A stretch of 64,000 bases of DNA from Tenodera sinensis (lineage: Eukaryota > Arthropoda > Insecta > Mantodea > Mantidae), in assembly GCA_030765045.1 (NCBI GenBank), contig CM060971.1, positions 121,439,830 through 121,503,829 of the forward strand. Direction: 5' to 3'. The notes below the pieces were generated by a model, which saw only the letters and a list, made by a program, of their open reading frames with translations, made no database searches and was not told where the DNA came from. Below are positions 28,143 through 42,200 of the stretch, one piece after another (position 1 is the stretch's first letter; every line of letters starts with the position of its first letter). The translations under genes were made by a program, and so were the position numbers.

Positions 28143-31100
28143 TTAAATGGATGTGATTGTTGTGATTGTTGTGATGGTTGTGATGGTTGTGATGGTTGTG
28201 ATTGTTGTGATGGCTGTGATTGTTGTGATGGTTGTGATTGTTGTGATGGATGTGATGGATGTGATGGATGTGATGGTTGTGATTGTTGTGATGGATGTGA
28301 TGGATGTGATGGATGTGATGGATGTGATGGTTGTGATTGTTGTGATGGATGTGATGGATGTGATGAATGTGATGGATGTGATGGATGTGATTGTTGTGAT
28401 TGTTGTGATTGATGTGATGGATGTGATTGTTGTGATTGTTGTGATTGTTGTGATGGTTGTGATGGATGTGATGGTTGTGATTGTTGTGATGGTTGTGATG
28501 GATGTGATTGTTGTGATTGTTGTTATGGATGTGATGGATGTGATGGCTGTGATGGATGTGATGGATGTGATGGTTGTGATTGTTGTGATGGATGTGATGG
28601 ACGTAATTGCTGTGATGGATGTGATGGTTGTGATGGATGTGATTGTTGTGATGGATGTGATTGTTGTGATGGATGTGATGGTTGTGATGGCTGTGATGTA
28701 TGTGATGGTTGTGATAGATGTGATGGTTGTGATGGATGTGATGGTTATGATGGATGTGATTGTTGTGATGGATGTGATGGATGTGATGGATGTGATGGAT
28801 GTGATGGATGTAATGGTTGTGATTGTTGTGATGGATGTGATGGATGTGATGGTTGTGATGGATGTGATGGATGTGATGGATGTGATGGATGTGATGGTTG
28901 TGATGGTTGTGATTGTTGTGATGGATGTGATGTATGTGATGGTCGTGATGGATGTGATTGTTGTGATTGTTGTGATGGATGTGATGGATGTGATGGTTGT
29001 GATGGATGTGATGTATGTGATGGTCGTGATGCATGTGATTGTTGTGATGGTTGTGCTGGATGTGGTGGTTTTGATGGTTGTGATGGTTGTGATTGTTGTG
29101 ATGCTTGTGAATGTTGTGATGGATGTGGTGGTTGTGATGGTTGTGATGGTTGTGATGGATGTGATGTATGTGATGGTCGTGATGGATGTGATTGTTGTGA
29201 TTGTTGTGATGGATGTGATGGATGTGATGGTTGTGATAGATGTGATGGTTGTGATGGATGTGATGGTTATGATGGATGTGATTGTTGTGATGGATGTGAT
29301 GGATGTGATGGATGTGATGAATGTGATGGATGTAATGGTTGTGATTGTTGTGATGGATGTGATGGATGTAATGGTTGTGATGGATGTGATGGATGTGATG
29401 GATGTGATGGTTGTGATGGTTGTGATGGATGTGATGGATGTGATGGTTGTTTGGAATGTGATGGATGTGATGGATGTGATGGTTGTGATGGATGTGATAG
29501 TTGTGATGGATGTGTTTGTTGTGATTATTGTGATGGATGTGATGGTTTTGATTGTTGTGATGGTTGTGATTGTTGTGATGGTTGTGACGGATGTGATGGA
29601 TTTGATGGATGTGATGGTTGTGATTGTTGTGATGGATGTGACGTATGTGATGGTCGTGATGGATGGGATTGTTGTGATTGTTGTGATGGTTGTGATTGTT
29701 GTGATGGTTGTGATGGTTGTGATGGATGTAATGGTTGTGATGGTTGTGATGGTTGTGGTTGTTGTGATGGATGTAATGGATGTGATGGATGTGATGGTTG
29801 TGATGGATATGATGATTGTGATGGTTGTGATGGCTGTGATGAATGTGATGGTTGTGATGGTTGTGATGGATGTGATGGATGTGATGGTTGTGATTGTTGT
29901 GATGGATGTGATGGATGTGATGGATGTGATGGTTGTGATGGTTGTAATCGATGTGATGGTTGTGATGGATGCGATGGTAGTGATTGTTGTGATGGATGTG
30001 ATGGATGTGATGGTTGTGATGGTTGTGATGGATGTGATGGATGTGATTGTTGTGATGGTTGTGATTGTTGTGATGGATATGATGGATGAGATGGATGTGA
30101 TGGATGTGATGGTTGTGATGGATGTGATGGTTGTGATGGTTGTGATTGTTGTGATTGTTGTGATGGATGTGATGGTTGTGATGGATGTGATGGATGTGCT
30201 TGCTGTGATTGTTGAGATTGTTGTGATGGATGTGATGGTTGTGATTGCTGTGATTGTTGTGATGGTTGTGATGGTTGTGATTGTTGTGATTGTTGTACCG
30301 GATGTGATGGATGTGATGGTTGTGATGGATGTGATGGATGTGATTGTTGTGATTGTTGTGATGGATGTGATGGATGTGATGGTTGTGATGGATGTGATGG
30401 TTGTGATGGATGTGATGTATGTGATGGTCGTGATGAATGTGATTGTTGTGATGGTTGTGATGGATGTGATGGTTTTGATGGTTGTGATTGTTGTGATGCT
30501 TGTGAATGTTGTGATGGATGTGGTGGTTGTGATGGTTGTGATTGTTGTGATGGATGTGATGTATGTGATGGTCGTGATGGATTTGATTGTTGTGATTGTT
30601 GTGATGGATGTGATGGTTGTGATAGATGTGATGGTTGTGATGGATGTGATGGTTATGATGGATGTGATTGTTGTGATGGATGTGATGGATGTGATGGATG
30701 TGATGGTTGTGATGGATGTGATGGTTATGATGGATGTGATTGTTGTGATGGTTGTGATGGATGTGATGGATGTAATGGTTGTGATTGTTGTGATGGATGT
30801 GATGGATGTAATGGTTGTGATAGATGTGATGGATGTGATGGTTGTGATGGTTGTGATGGAGGTGATGAATGTGATGGTTTTGAGGAATGTGAAGGATGTG
30901 ATGGATGTGATGGTTGTGATGGATGTGATGGATGTGAGAGTTGTGATGGATGTGTTGTGATTGTTGTGATGGATGTGATGGCTTTGATTGTTGTGATGGT
31001 TGTGATTGTTGTGATGGTTGTGATGGTTGTGACGGATGTGATGGATGTGATGGATGTGATGGTTGTGATTGTTGTGATGGATGTGATGTATGTGATGGTC

Positions 31101-34100
31101 GTGATTGATGTGATTGTTGTGATTGTTGTGATGGTTGTGATGGATGTGATGGTTGTGATGGTTGTGATGGTTGTGGTTGTTGTGATGGATGTGATGGATG
31201 TGATGGATGTGATGGTTGTGATGATTGTGATGGTTGTGATGGCTGTGATGAATGTGATGGTTGTGATGGATGTGATGGATGTGATTGTTGTGATGGATGT
31301 GATGGATGTGATGGATGTGATGGTTGTGATGGTTGTAATCGATGTGATGGTTGTGATGGATGCGATGGTAGTGATTGTTGTGATGGATGTGATGGATGTG
31401 ATGGATGTGATGGTTGTGATGGTTGTGATGGATGTGATGGTTGTGATTGTTGTGATGGATATGATGGATGAGATGGATATGATGGATGTGATGGATGTGA
31501 TGGTTGTGATGGTTGTGATTGTTGTGATGGTTGTGATGGATGTGATGGTTGTGATGCATGTGATGGATGTGCTTGCTGTGATTGTTGAGATGGTTGTGAT
31601 GGATGTGATGGTTGTAATTGCTGTGATTGTTCTGATGGTTGTGATTGTTGTACCGGATGTGATGGATGTGATGGTTGTGATGGATGTGATTGTTGTGATT
31701 TTGATTTTTGTGATTATTGTGATGGTTGTGATGGATGTGATGGTTGTGATGATTGTGATGGTTGTGATTGTTGTGATGGTTGTGATGGATGTGATGGATG
31801 TGATGGTTTTGATGGATGTGATGATTGTCATGGATGTGATGGTTGTGATGGTTGTGTTGGAGGTGATGGATGTGATGGTTGTGATGGATGTGATGGATGT
31901 GATGATTGTAATGGATGTGATGGTTGTGATGGATGTGATGGTTGTGATGGTTGTGATGGATGTGATGGCTGTGATGGATGTGATGGTTGTGATGGATGTG
32001 ATGGATGTGATGGTTGTGATGGTTGTGATTATTGTGATGGTTGTGATGGATGTGATGGATGTTCTGGATGTGATGGATGTGATGAATGTGATGGACGTGA
32101 TGGATGTGATGGATGTTATGGTTGTGATGGTTGTGATAGGTGTGATTGTTGTGATGGATGTGATGGTTGTGACGGATGTGATAGTGTGATGTTTGTGATG
32201 GCTGTGATGGATGTGATGGATGTGATGGTTGTGATGGATGTGATGGATGTGATGGTTGTGATGGACGTGATTGATGTGATAGTTGTGATGGATGTGTTTG
32301 TTGTCATTGTTGTGATGGATGTGATGGTTTTTATTGTTGTGATGGTTGTGATTGTTGTGATGGTTGTAAAGGATGTGATGGATGTGATGGATGTGATGGA
32401 TGTGATGGTTGCGATGGTTGTGATGGTTGTGATGGCTGTGAAGGATGTGATGGTTTAGATGGTTGTGATGGATGTGATGGATGTGATGGTTGTGATGGAT
32501 GTGATGGCTATGATGGATGTGATTGTTGTGATGGTTGTGATTTTTGTGATGGATGTAATGGATGTGATGGTTGTGATGGTTGTGATGGATGTGATGTATG
32601 AGATGGTCGTGATGGATGTGATTGTTGTGATAATTGTGATGGATGTGATGGATGTGATGGTTGTGATGGATGTGATGTATGTGATGGTCGTGATGGATGT
32701 GATTGTTGTGATTGTTGTGATGGATGTGATGGATGTGATGGTTGTGATAGATGTTATGGTTGTGATGGTTGTGATTGTTGTGATGGTTGTGATTGTTGTG
32801 ATGGTTGTGATGGTTGTGATGGATGTAATGGTTGTGATGGATGTAATGGTTGTGATGGTTGTGATGGTTGTGGTTGTTGTGATGGATGTAATGGATGTGA
32901 TGGATGTGATGGTTGTGGTGGATGTGATGATTGTGATGGCTGTGATGAATGTGATGGTTGTGATGGTTGTGATGGTTGTGATGGATGTGATGGATGTGAT
33001 GGTTGTGATTGTTGTGATGGATGTGATGGATGTGATGGATGTGATGGTTGTGATGGTTGTAATCGATGTGATGGTTGTGATGGATGCGATGGTAGTGATT
33101 GTTGTGATAAATGTGATGGATGTGATGGTTGTGATGGTTGTGATGGATGTGATGGATGTGATTGTTGTGATGGTTGTGATTGTTGTGATGGATATGATGG
33201 ATGAGATGGATGTGATGGATGTGATGGATGTGATGGTTGTGATGGATGTGATGGTTGTGATGGTTGTGATTGTTGTGATTGTTGTGATGGTTGTGATGGA
33301 TGTGATGGTTGTGATGGATGTGATGGATGTGCTTGCTGTGATTGTTGAGATTGTTGTGATGGATGTGATAGTTGTGATTGCTGTGATTGTTGTGATGGTT
33401 GTGATGGATGTGATTGTTGTGATGCTTGTGAATGTTGTGATGGATGTGGTGGTTGTGATGGTTGTGATGGTTGTGATTGTTGTGATGGATGTGATGGATG
33501 TGATGGTTGTGATGGTTGTGATGGATGTGATGGATGTGATTGTTGTGATGGTTGTGATTGTTGTGATGGATATGATGGATGAGATGGATGTGATGGATGT
33601 GATGGATGTGATGGTTGTGATGGATGTGATGGTTGTGATGGTTGTGATTGTTGTGATTGTTGTGATGGTTGTGATGGATGTGATGGTTGTGATGGATGTG
33701 ATGGATGTGCTTGCTGTGATTGTTGAGATTGTTGTGATGGATGTGATAGTTGTGATTGCTGTGATTGTTGTGATGGTTGTGATGGTTGTGATTGTTGTGA
33801 TTGTTGTACCGGATGTGATGGATGTGATGGTTGTGATGGATGTGATGGATGTGATTGTTGTGATTGTTGTGATGGATGTGATGGATGTGATGGATGTGAT
33901 GGTTGTGATGGTTGTGATGGATGTGATGGATGTGATTGTTGTGATGGTTGTGATTGTTGTGATGGATATGATGGATGAGATGGATGTGATGGATGTGATG
34001 GATGTGATGGTTATGATGGATGTGATTGTTGTGATGGATGTGATGGATGTGATGGATGTGATGGATGTGATGGTTGTGATGGATGTGATGGTTATGATGG

Positions 34101-36235
34101 ATGTGATTGCTGTGATGGTTGTGATGGATGTGATGGATGTAATGGTTGTGATTGTTGTGATGGATGTGATGGATGTGATGGTTGTGATAGATGTGATGGA
34201 TGTGATGGTTGTGATGGTTGTGATGGAGGTGATGAATTTGATGGTTTTGAGGAATTTGTAGGATGTGATGGATGTGATGGTTGTGATGGATGTGATGGAT
34301 GTGAGAGTTGTGATGGATGTGTTGTGATTGTTGTGATGGATGTGATGGTTTTGATTGTTGTGATGGTTGTGATTGTTGTGATGGTTGTGATGGATGTGAC
34401 GGATGTGATGGATGTGATGGTTGTGATTGTTGTGATGGATGTGATGTATGTGATGGTCGTGATTGATGTGATTGTTGTGATTGTTGTGATGGTTGTGATG
34501 GATGTGATGGTTGTGATGGTTGTGATTGTTGTGATTGTTGTGATGGCTGTGATGGATGTGATGGCTCTGATGGATGTGTAGGATGTGATGATTGTGATTG
34601 TTGTGATGGATGTGATGGATGTGATGGTTGTGATTGTTCTGATGGATGTGATGGACGTGATTGTTGTGATGGATGTGATGGTTGTGATGGATGTGATTAT
34701 TGTGATGGATGTGATGGTTGTGATGGCTGTGATGGATGTGATGGTTGTGATGGATGTGATGGTTGTGATGGTTGTGATGGCTCTGATGGTTGTGATGGAT
34801 GTGATTGTTGTGATGGTTGTGATGGATGTGATGGTTGTGATGGTTGTGATTGTTGTGATGGATGTGATGAATGTGGTGGATGTGGTGGCTCTGATAGATG
34901 TGATGGTTGTGATGGATGTGATGGCTGTGATGGATGTGATGGATGTGATGGTTGTGATGGATGTTATGGTTGTGATTGTTGTGATGCATGTGATGGACGT
35001 GATTGTTGTGATGGATGTGATGGTTGTGATGGATGTGATTGTTGTGATGGATGTGATGGATGTGGTGGATGTGATGGCGGTGATGGATGTGATGGTTGTG
35101 ATGGATGTGATGGTTGTGATGGTTGTGATGGATGTGGTTGTTGTGATGGTTGTGATCGATGTGATGGTTGTAATGGTTGTGATTGTTGTGATAGTTGTGA
35201 TGGTTGTGATTGATGTGATGGTTGTGATAGTTGTGATGGATGTGATGGATGTGATGGTTATCATGGAAGTGATGGATGTGATGGTTGTGTTGGTTGTGAT
35301 TGTTGTGAGGGATGTGATGCATGTGATGGATGTGATGGTTGTGATGGATGTGATGGATGTGATGGTTGGGATGGATGTGATGGTAGTGATGGATGTGATG
35401 GATCTAATGGTTGTGATGGATGTGATGGATGTGATGGTTGTGATTGTTGTGATGGTTGTGATGGATGTGATGGTTGTGATGGTTGTGATTGTTGTGATTG
35501 TAGTGATGGATATGATGGTTGTGATTGTTGTGATGGTTGTGATGGATGTGATGGATGTGATCGTTGTGATGGTTGTGATTGTAGTGATTGTTGTGTTGGA
35601 TGTGATGGTTGTGATTGTTGAGATGGTTGTGTTGGATGTGATAGTTGTGATTGTAGTGATGGATGTGATTGTAGTGATGCTTGTGACTGTTGTGAATGGT
35701 GTGATGGATGTGATGGATGTGATTGTTGTGATGGTTGTGATGGATGTGATGGTTGTGATGATTGTTATGGTTGTGATTGTTGTGATGGTTGTGATGGATG
35801 TGATGGATGAGATGGTTGTGATGGTTGTGATGGATGTAAGTGATGTGATGGTTGTGATGGATGTGATGGATGTGATGGTTGTGATGGTTGTGATTGATGG
35901 ATTGTTGTGGTGGATGTGATGGTTGTGATTGTTGTGATGGATGTGATGGTTAAATGGATGTGATTGTTGTGATTGTTGTGATGGTTGTGATTGTTGTGAT
36001 GGCTGTGATTGTTGTGATGGTTGTGATTGTTGTGATGGATGTGATGGATGCGATGGATGTGATGGTTGTGATTGTTGTGATGGATGTGATGGCTGTGATG
36101 AATGTGATGGATGTGATGGTTGTGATGGATGTGATGGTTGTGATGGATGTGATGGTTGTGATGGTTGTGATGGTTGTGATTGTGTGATTGTTGTGGTGGA
36201 TGTGATGGTTTTGATTGTTGTGATGGATGTGATGG
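28143..36235. repeat. Higher-order unit B2 (8,093 bp)
   Basis: The first ~4.1 kb is the same as B1 (TACCGG at 30296 and 31651, each +6,167). At about 32262 it leaves the B1 order: 32262-32760 resembles the A-junction segment near 5780-6245, and 32770-36235 is a copy of 18.5-21.98 kb at +14,251 to +14,260 (TACCGG at 33807, GCTTGCTG at 33331 and 33709). These changes make the unit 1,926 bp longer than B1. It ends with the TTAAATGG pair at 35950 and 36236. Confidence 0.85.
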
Positions 36236-39200
36236 TTAAATGGATGTGATTGTTGTGATTGTTGTGATGGTTGTGATGGTTGTGATGGTTGTGATTGTTG
36301 TGATGGCTGTGATTGTTGTGATGGTTGTGATTGTTGTGATGGATGTGATGGATGTGATGGATGTGATGGTTGTGATTGTTGTGATGGATGTGATGGATGT
36401 GATGGATGTGATGGATGTGATGGTTGTGATTGTTGTGATGGATGTGATGGATGTGATGAATGTGATGGATGTGATGGATGTGATTGTTGTGATTGTTGTG
36501 ATTGATGTGATGGATGTGATTGTTGTGATTGTTGTGATTGTTGTGATGGTTGTGATGGATGTGATGGTTGTGATTGTTGTGATGGTTGTGATGGATGTGA
36601 TTGTTGTGATTGTTGTTATGGATGTGATGGATGTGATGGCTGTGATGGATGTGATGGATGTGATGGTTGTGATTGTTGTGATGGATGTGATGGACGTAAT
36701 TGCTGTGATGGATGTGATGGTTGTGATGGATGTGATTGTTGTGATGGATGTGATTGTTGTGATGGATGTGATGGTTGTGATGGCTGTGATGTATGTGATG
36801 GTTGTGATAGATGTGATGGTTGTGATGGATGTGATGGTTATGATGGATGTGATTGTTGTGATGGATGTGATGGATGTGATGGATGTGATGGATGTGATGG
36901 ATGTAATGGTTGTGATTGTTGTGATGGATGTGATGGATGTGATGGTTGTGATGGATGTGATGGATGTGATGGATGTGATGGATGTGATGGTTGTGATGGT
37001 TGTGATTGTTGTGATGGATGTGATGTATGTGATGGTCGTGATGGATGTGATTGTTGTGATTGTTGTGATGGATGTGATGGATGTGATGGTTGTGATGGAT
37101 GTGATGTATGTGATGGTCGTGATGCATGTGATTGTTGTGATGGTTGTGCTGGATGTGGTGGTTTTGATGGTTGTGATGGTTGTGATTGTTGTGATGCTTG
37201 TGAATGTTGTGATGGATGTGGTGGTTGTGATGGTTGTGATGGTTGTGATGGATGTGATGTATGTGATGGTCGTGATGGATGTGATTGTTGTGATTGTTGT
37301 GATGGATGTGATGGATGTGATGGTTGTGATAGATGTGATGGTTGTGATGGATGTGATGGTTATGATGGATGTGATTGTTGTGATGGATGTGATGGATGTG
37401 ATGGATGTGATGAATGTGATGGATGTAATGGTTGTGATTGTTGTGATGGATGTGATGGATGTAATGGTTGTGATGGATGTGATGGATGTGATGGATGTGA
37501 TGGTTGTGATGGTTGTGATGGATGTGATGGATGTGATGGTTGTTTGGAATGTGATGGATGTGATGGATGTGATGGTTGTGATGGATGTGATAGTTGTGAT
37601 GGATGTGTTTGTTGTGATTATTGTGATGGATGTGATGGTTTTGATTGTTGTGATGGTTGTGATTGTTGTGATGGTTGTGACGGATGTGATGGATTTGATG
37701 GATGTGATGGTTGTGATTGTTGTGATGGATGTGACGTATGTGATGGTCGTGATGGATGGGATTGTTGTGATTGTTGTGATGGTTGTGATTGTTGTGATGG
37801 TTGTGATGGTTGTGATGGATGTAATGGTTGTGATGGTTGTGATGGTTGTGGTTGTTGTGATGGATGTAATGGATGTGATGGATGTGATGGTTGTGATGGA
37901 TATGATGATTGTGATGGTTGTGATGGCTGTGATGAATGTGATGGTTGTGATGGTTGTGATGGATGTGATGGATGTGATGGTTGTGATTGTTGTGATGGAT
38001 GTGATGGATGTGATGGATGTGATGGTTGTGATGGTTGTAATCGATGTGATGGTTGTGATGGATGCGATGGTAGTGATTGTTGTGATGGATGTGATGGATG
38101 TGATGGTTGTGATGGTTGTGATGGATGTGATGGATGTGATTGTTGTGATGGTTGTGATTGTTGTGATGGATATGATGGATGAGATGGATGTGATGGATGT
38201 GATGGTTGTGATGGATGTGATGGTTGTGATGGTTGTGATTGTTGTGATTGTTGTGATGGATGTGATGGTTGTGATGGATGTGATGGATGTGCTTGCTGTG
38301 ATTGTTGAGATTGTTGTGATGGATGTGATGGTTGTGATTGCTGTGATTGTTGTGATGGTTGTGATGGTTGTGATTGTTGTGATTGTTGTACCGGATGTGA
38401 TGGATGTGATGGTTGTGATGGATGTGATGGATGTGATTGTTGTGATTGTTGTGATGGATGTGATGGATGTGATGGTTGTGATGGATGTGATGGTTGTGAT
38501 GGATGTGATGTATGTGATGGTCGTGATGAATGTGATTGTTGTGATGGTTGTGATGGATGTGATGGTTTTGATGGTTGTGATTGTTGTGATGCTTGTGAAT
38601 GTTGTGATGGATGTGGTGGTTGTGATGGTTGTGATTGTTGTGATGGATGTGATGTATGTGATGGTCGTGATGGATTTGATTGTTGTGATTGTTGTGATGG
38701 ATGTGATGGTTGTGATAGATGTGATGGTTGTGATGGATGTGATGGTTATGATGGATGTGATTGTTGTGATGGATGTGATGGATGTGATGGATGTGATGGT
38801 TGTGATGGATGTGATGGTTATGATGGATGTGATTGTTGTGATGGTTGTGATGGATGTGATGGATGTAATGGTTGTGATTGTTGTGATGGATGTGATGGAT
38901 GTAATGGTTGTGATAGATGTGATGGATGTGATGGTTGTGATGGTTGTGATGGAGGTGATGAATGTGATGGTTTTGAGGAATGTGAAGGATGTGATGGATG
39001 TGATGGTTGTGATGGATGTGATGGATGTGAGAGTTGTGATGGATGTGTTGTGATTGTTGTGATGGATGTGATGGCTTTGATTGTTGTGATGGTTGTGATT
39101 GTTGTGATGGTTGTGATGGTTGTGACGGATGTGATGGATGTGATGGATGTGATGGTTGTGATTGTTGTGATGGATGTGATGTATGTGATGGTCGTGATTG

Positions 39201-42200
39201 ATGTGATTGTTGTGATTGTTGTGATGGTTGTGATGGATGTGATGGTTGTGATGGTTGTGATGGTTGTGGTTGTTGTGATGGATGTGATGGATGTGATGGA
39301 TGTGATGGTTGTGATGATTGTGATGGTTGTGATGGCTGTGATGAATGTGATGGTTGTGATGGATGTGATGGATGTGATTGTTGTGATGGATGTGATGGAT
39401 GTGATGGATGTGATGGTTGTGATGGTTGTAATCGATGTGATGGTTGTGATGGATGCGATGGTAGTGATTGTTGTGATGGATGTGATGGATGTGATGGATG
39501 TGATGGTTGTGATGGTTGTGATGGATGTGATGGTTGTGATTGTTGTGATGGATATGATGGATGAGATGGATATGATGGATGTGATGGATGTGATGGTTGT
39601 GATGGTTGTGATTGTTGTGATGGTTGTGATGGATGTGATGGTTGTGATGCATGTGATGGATGTGCTTGCTGTGATTGTTGAGATGGTTGTGATGGATGTG
39701 ATGGTTGTAATTGCTGTGATTGTTCTGATGGTTGTGATTGTTGTACCGGATGTGATGGATGTGATGGTTGTGATGGATGTGATTGTTGTGATTTTGATTT
39801 TTGTGATTATTGTGATGGTTGTGATGGATGTGATGGTTGTGATGATTGTGATGGTTGTGATTGTTGTGATGGTTGTGATGGATGTGATGGATGTGATGGT
39901 TTTGATGGATGTGATGATTGTCATGGATGTGATGGTTGTGATGGTTGTGTTGGAGGTGATGGATGTGATGGTTGTGATGGATGTGATGGATGTGATGATT
40001 GTAATGGATGTGATGGTTGTGATGGATGTGATGGTTGTGATGGTTGTGATGGATGTGATGGCTGTGATGGATGTGATGGTTGTGATGGATGTGATGGATG
40101 TGATGGTTGTGATGGTTGTGATTATTGTGATGGTTGTGATGGATGTGATGGATGTTCTGGATGTGATGGATGTGATGAATGTGATGGACGTGATGGATGT
40201 GATGGATGTTATGGTTGTGATGGTTGTGATAGGTGTGATTGTTGTGATGGATGTGATGGTTGTGACGGATGTGATAGTGTGATGTTTGTGATGGCTGTGA
40301 TGGATGTGATGGATGTGATGGTTGTGATGGATGTGATGGATGTGATGGTTGTGATGGACGTGATTGATGTGATAGTTGTGATGGATGTGTTTGTTGTCAT
40401 TGTTGTGATGGATGTGATGGTTTTTATTGTTGTGATGGTTGTGATTGTTGTGATGGTTGTAAAGGATGTGATGGATGTGATGGATGTGATGGATGTGATG
40501 GTTGCGATGGTTGTGATGGTTGTGATGGCTGTGAAGGATGTGATGGTTTAGATGGTTGTGATGGATGTGATGGATGTGATGGTTGTGATGGATGTGATGG
40601 CTATGATGGATGTGATTGTTGTGATGGTTGTGATTTTTGTGATGGATGTAATGGATGTGATGGTTGTGATGGTTGTGATGGATGTGATGTATGAGATGGT
40701 CGTGATGGATGTGATTGTTGTGATAATTGTGATGGATGTGATGGATGTGATGGTTGTGATGGATGTGATGTATGTGATGGTCGTGATGGATGTGATTGTT
40801 GTGATTGTTGTGATGGATGTGATGGATGTGATGGTTGTGATAGATGTTATGGTTGTGATGGATGTGATGGTTATGATGGATGTGATTGTTGTGATGGATG
40901 TGATGGATGTGATGGATGTGATGGATGTGATGGTTGTGATTGTTGTGATGGATGTGATGGATGTGATGGTTGTGATGGATGTGATGGATGTGATGGATGT
41001 GATGGATGTGATGGTTGTGATGGTTGTGATGGATGTGATGGATGTGATGGTTGTGAGGAATGTGATGGATGTAATGGATGTGATGGTTGTGATGGATGTG
41101 ATGGATGTGATAGTTGTGATGGATGTGTTTGTTGTGATTATTGTGATGGATGTGATGGTTTAGATTGTTGTGATGGTTGTGATTGTTGTGATGGTTGTGG
41201 CGGATGTGATGGATTTCATGGATGTGATGGTTGTGATTGTTGTGATGGATGTGACGTATGTGATGGTCGTGATGGATGTGATTGTTGTGATGGTTGTGAT
41301 TGTTGTGATGGTTGTGATGGTTGTGATGGATGTGATGGTTGTGATGGTTGTGGTTGTTGTGATGGATGTAATGGATGTGATGGATGTGATGGTTGTGATG
41401 GATGTGATATATTGTGATGGTTGTGATGGCTGTGATGAATGTGATGGTTGTGATGGTTGTGATGGATGTGATGGATGTGATGGTTGTGATTGTTGTGATG
41501 GATGTGATGGATGTGATGGATGTGATGGTTGTGATGGTTGTAATCGATGTGATGGTTGTGATGGATGTGATGGTAGTGATTGTTGTAATGGATGTGATGG
41601 ATGTGATGGATGTGATGGTTGCGATGGATGTGATGGATGTGATTGTTGTGATGGTTGTGATTGTTGTGATGGATATGATGGATGAGATGGATGTGATGGA
41701 TGTGATGGATGTGATGGTTGTGATGGATGTGATGGTTGTGATGGTTGTGATTGTTGTGATGGTTGTGATGGATGTGATGGTTGTGATGGATGTGATGGAT
41801 GTGCTTGCTGTGATTGTTGAGATTGTTGTGATGGATGTGATGGTTGTGATTGCTGTGATTGTTGTGATGGTTGTGATGGTTGTGATTGTTGTGATTGTTG
41901 TACCGGATGTGATGGATGTGATGGTTGTGATGGATGTGATGGATGTGATTGTTGTGATTGTTGTGATGGATGTGATGAATGTGATGGTTGTGATGGATGT
42001 AATGGTTGTGATGGATGTGATGTATGTGATGGTCGTGATGGATGTGATTGTTGTGATGGTTGTGATGGATGTGATGGTTTTGATGGTTGTGATGGTTGTG
42101 ATTGTTGTGATGCTTGTGAATGTTGTGATGGATGTGGTGGTTGTGATGGTTGTGATTGTTGTGATGGATATGATGTATGTGATGGTCGTGATGGATTTGA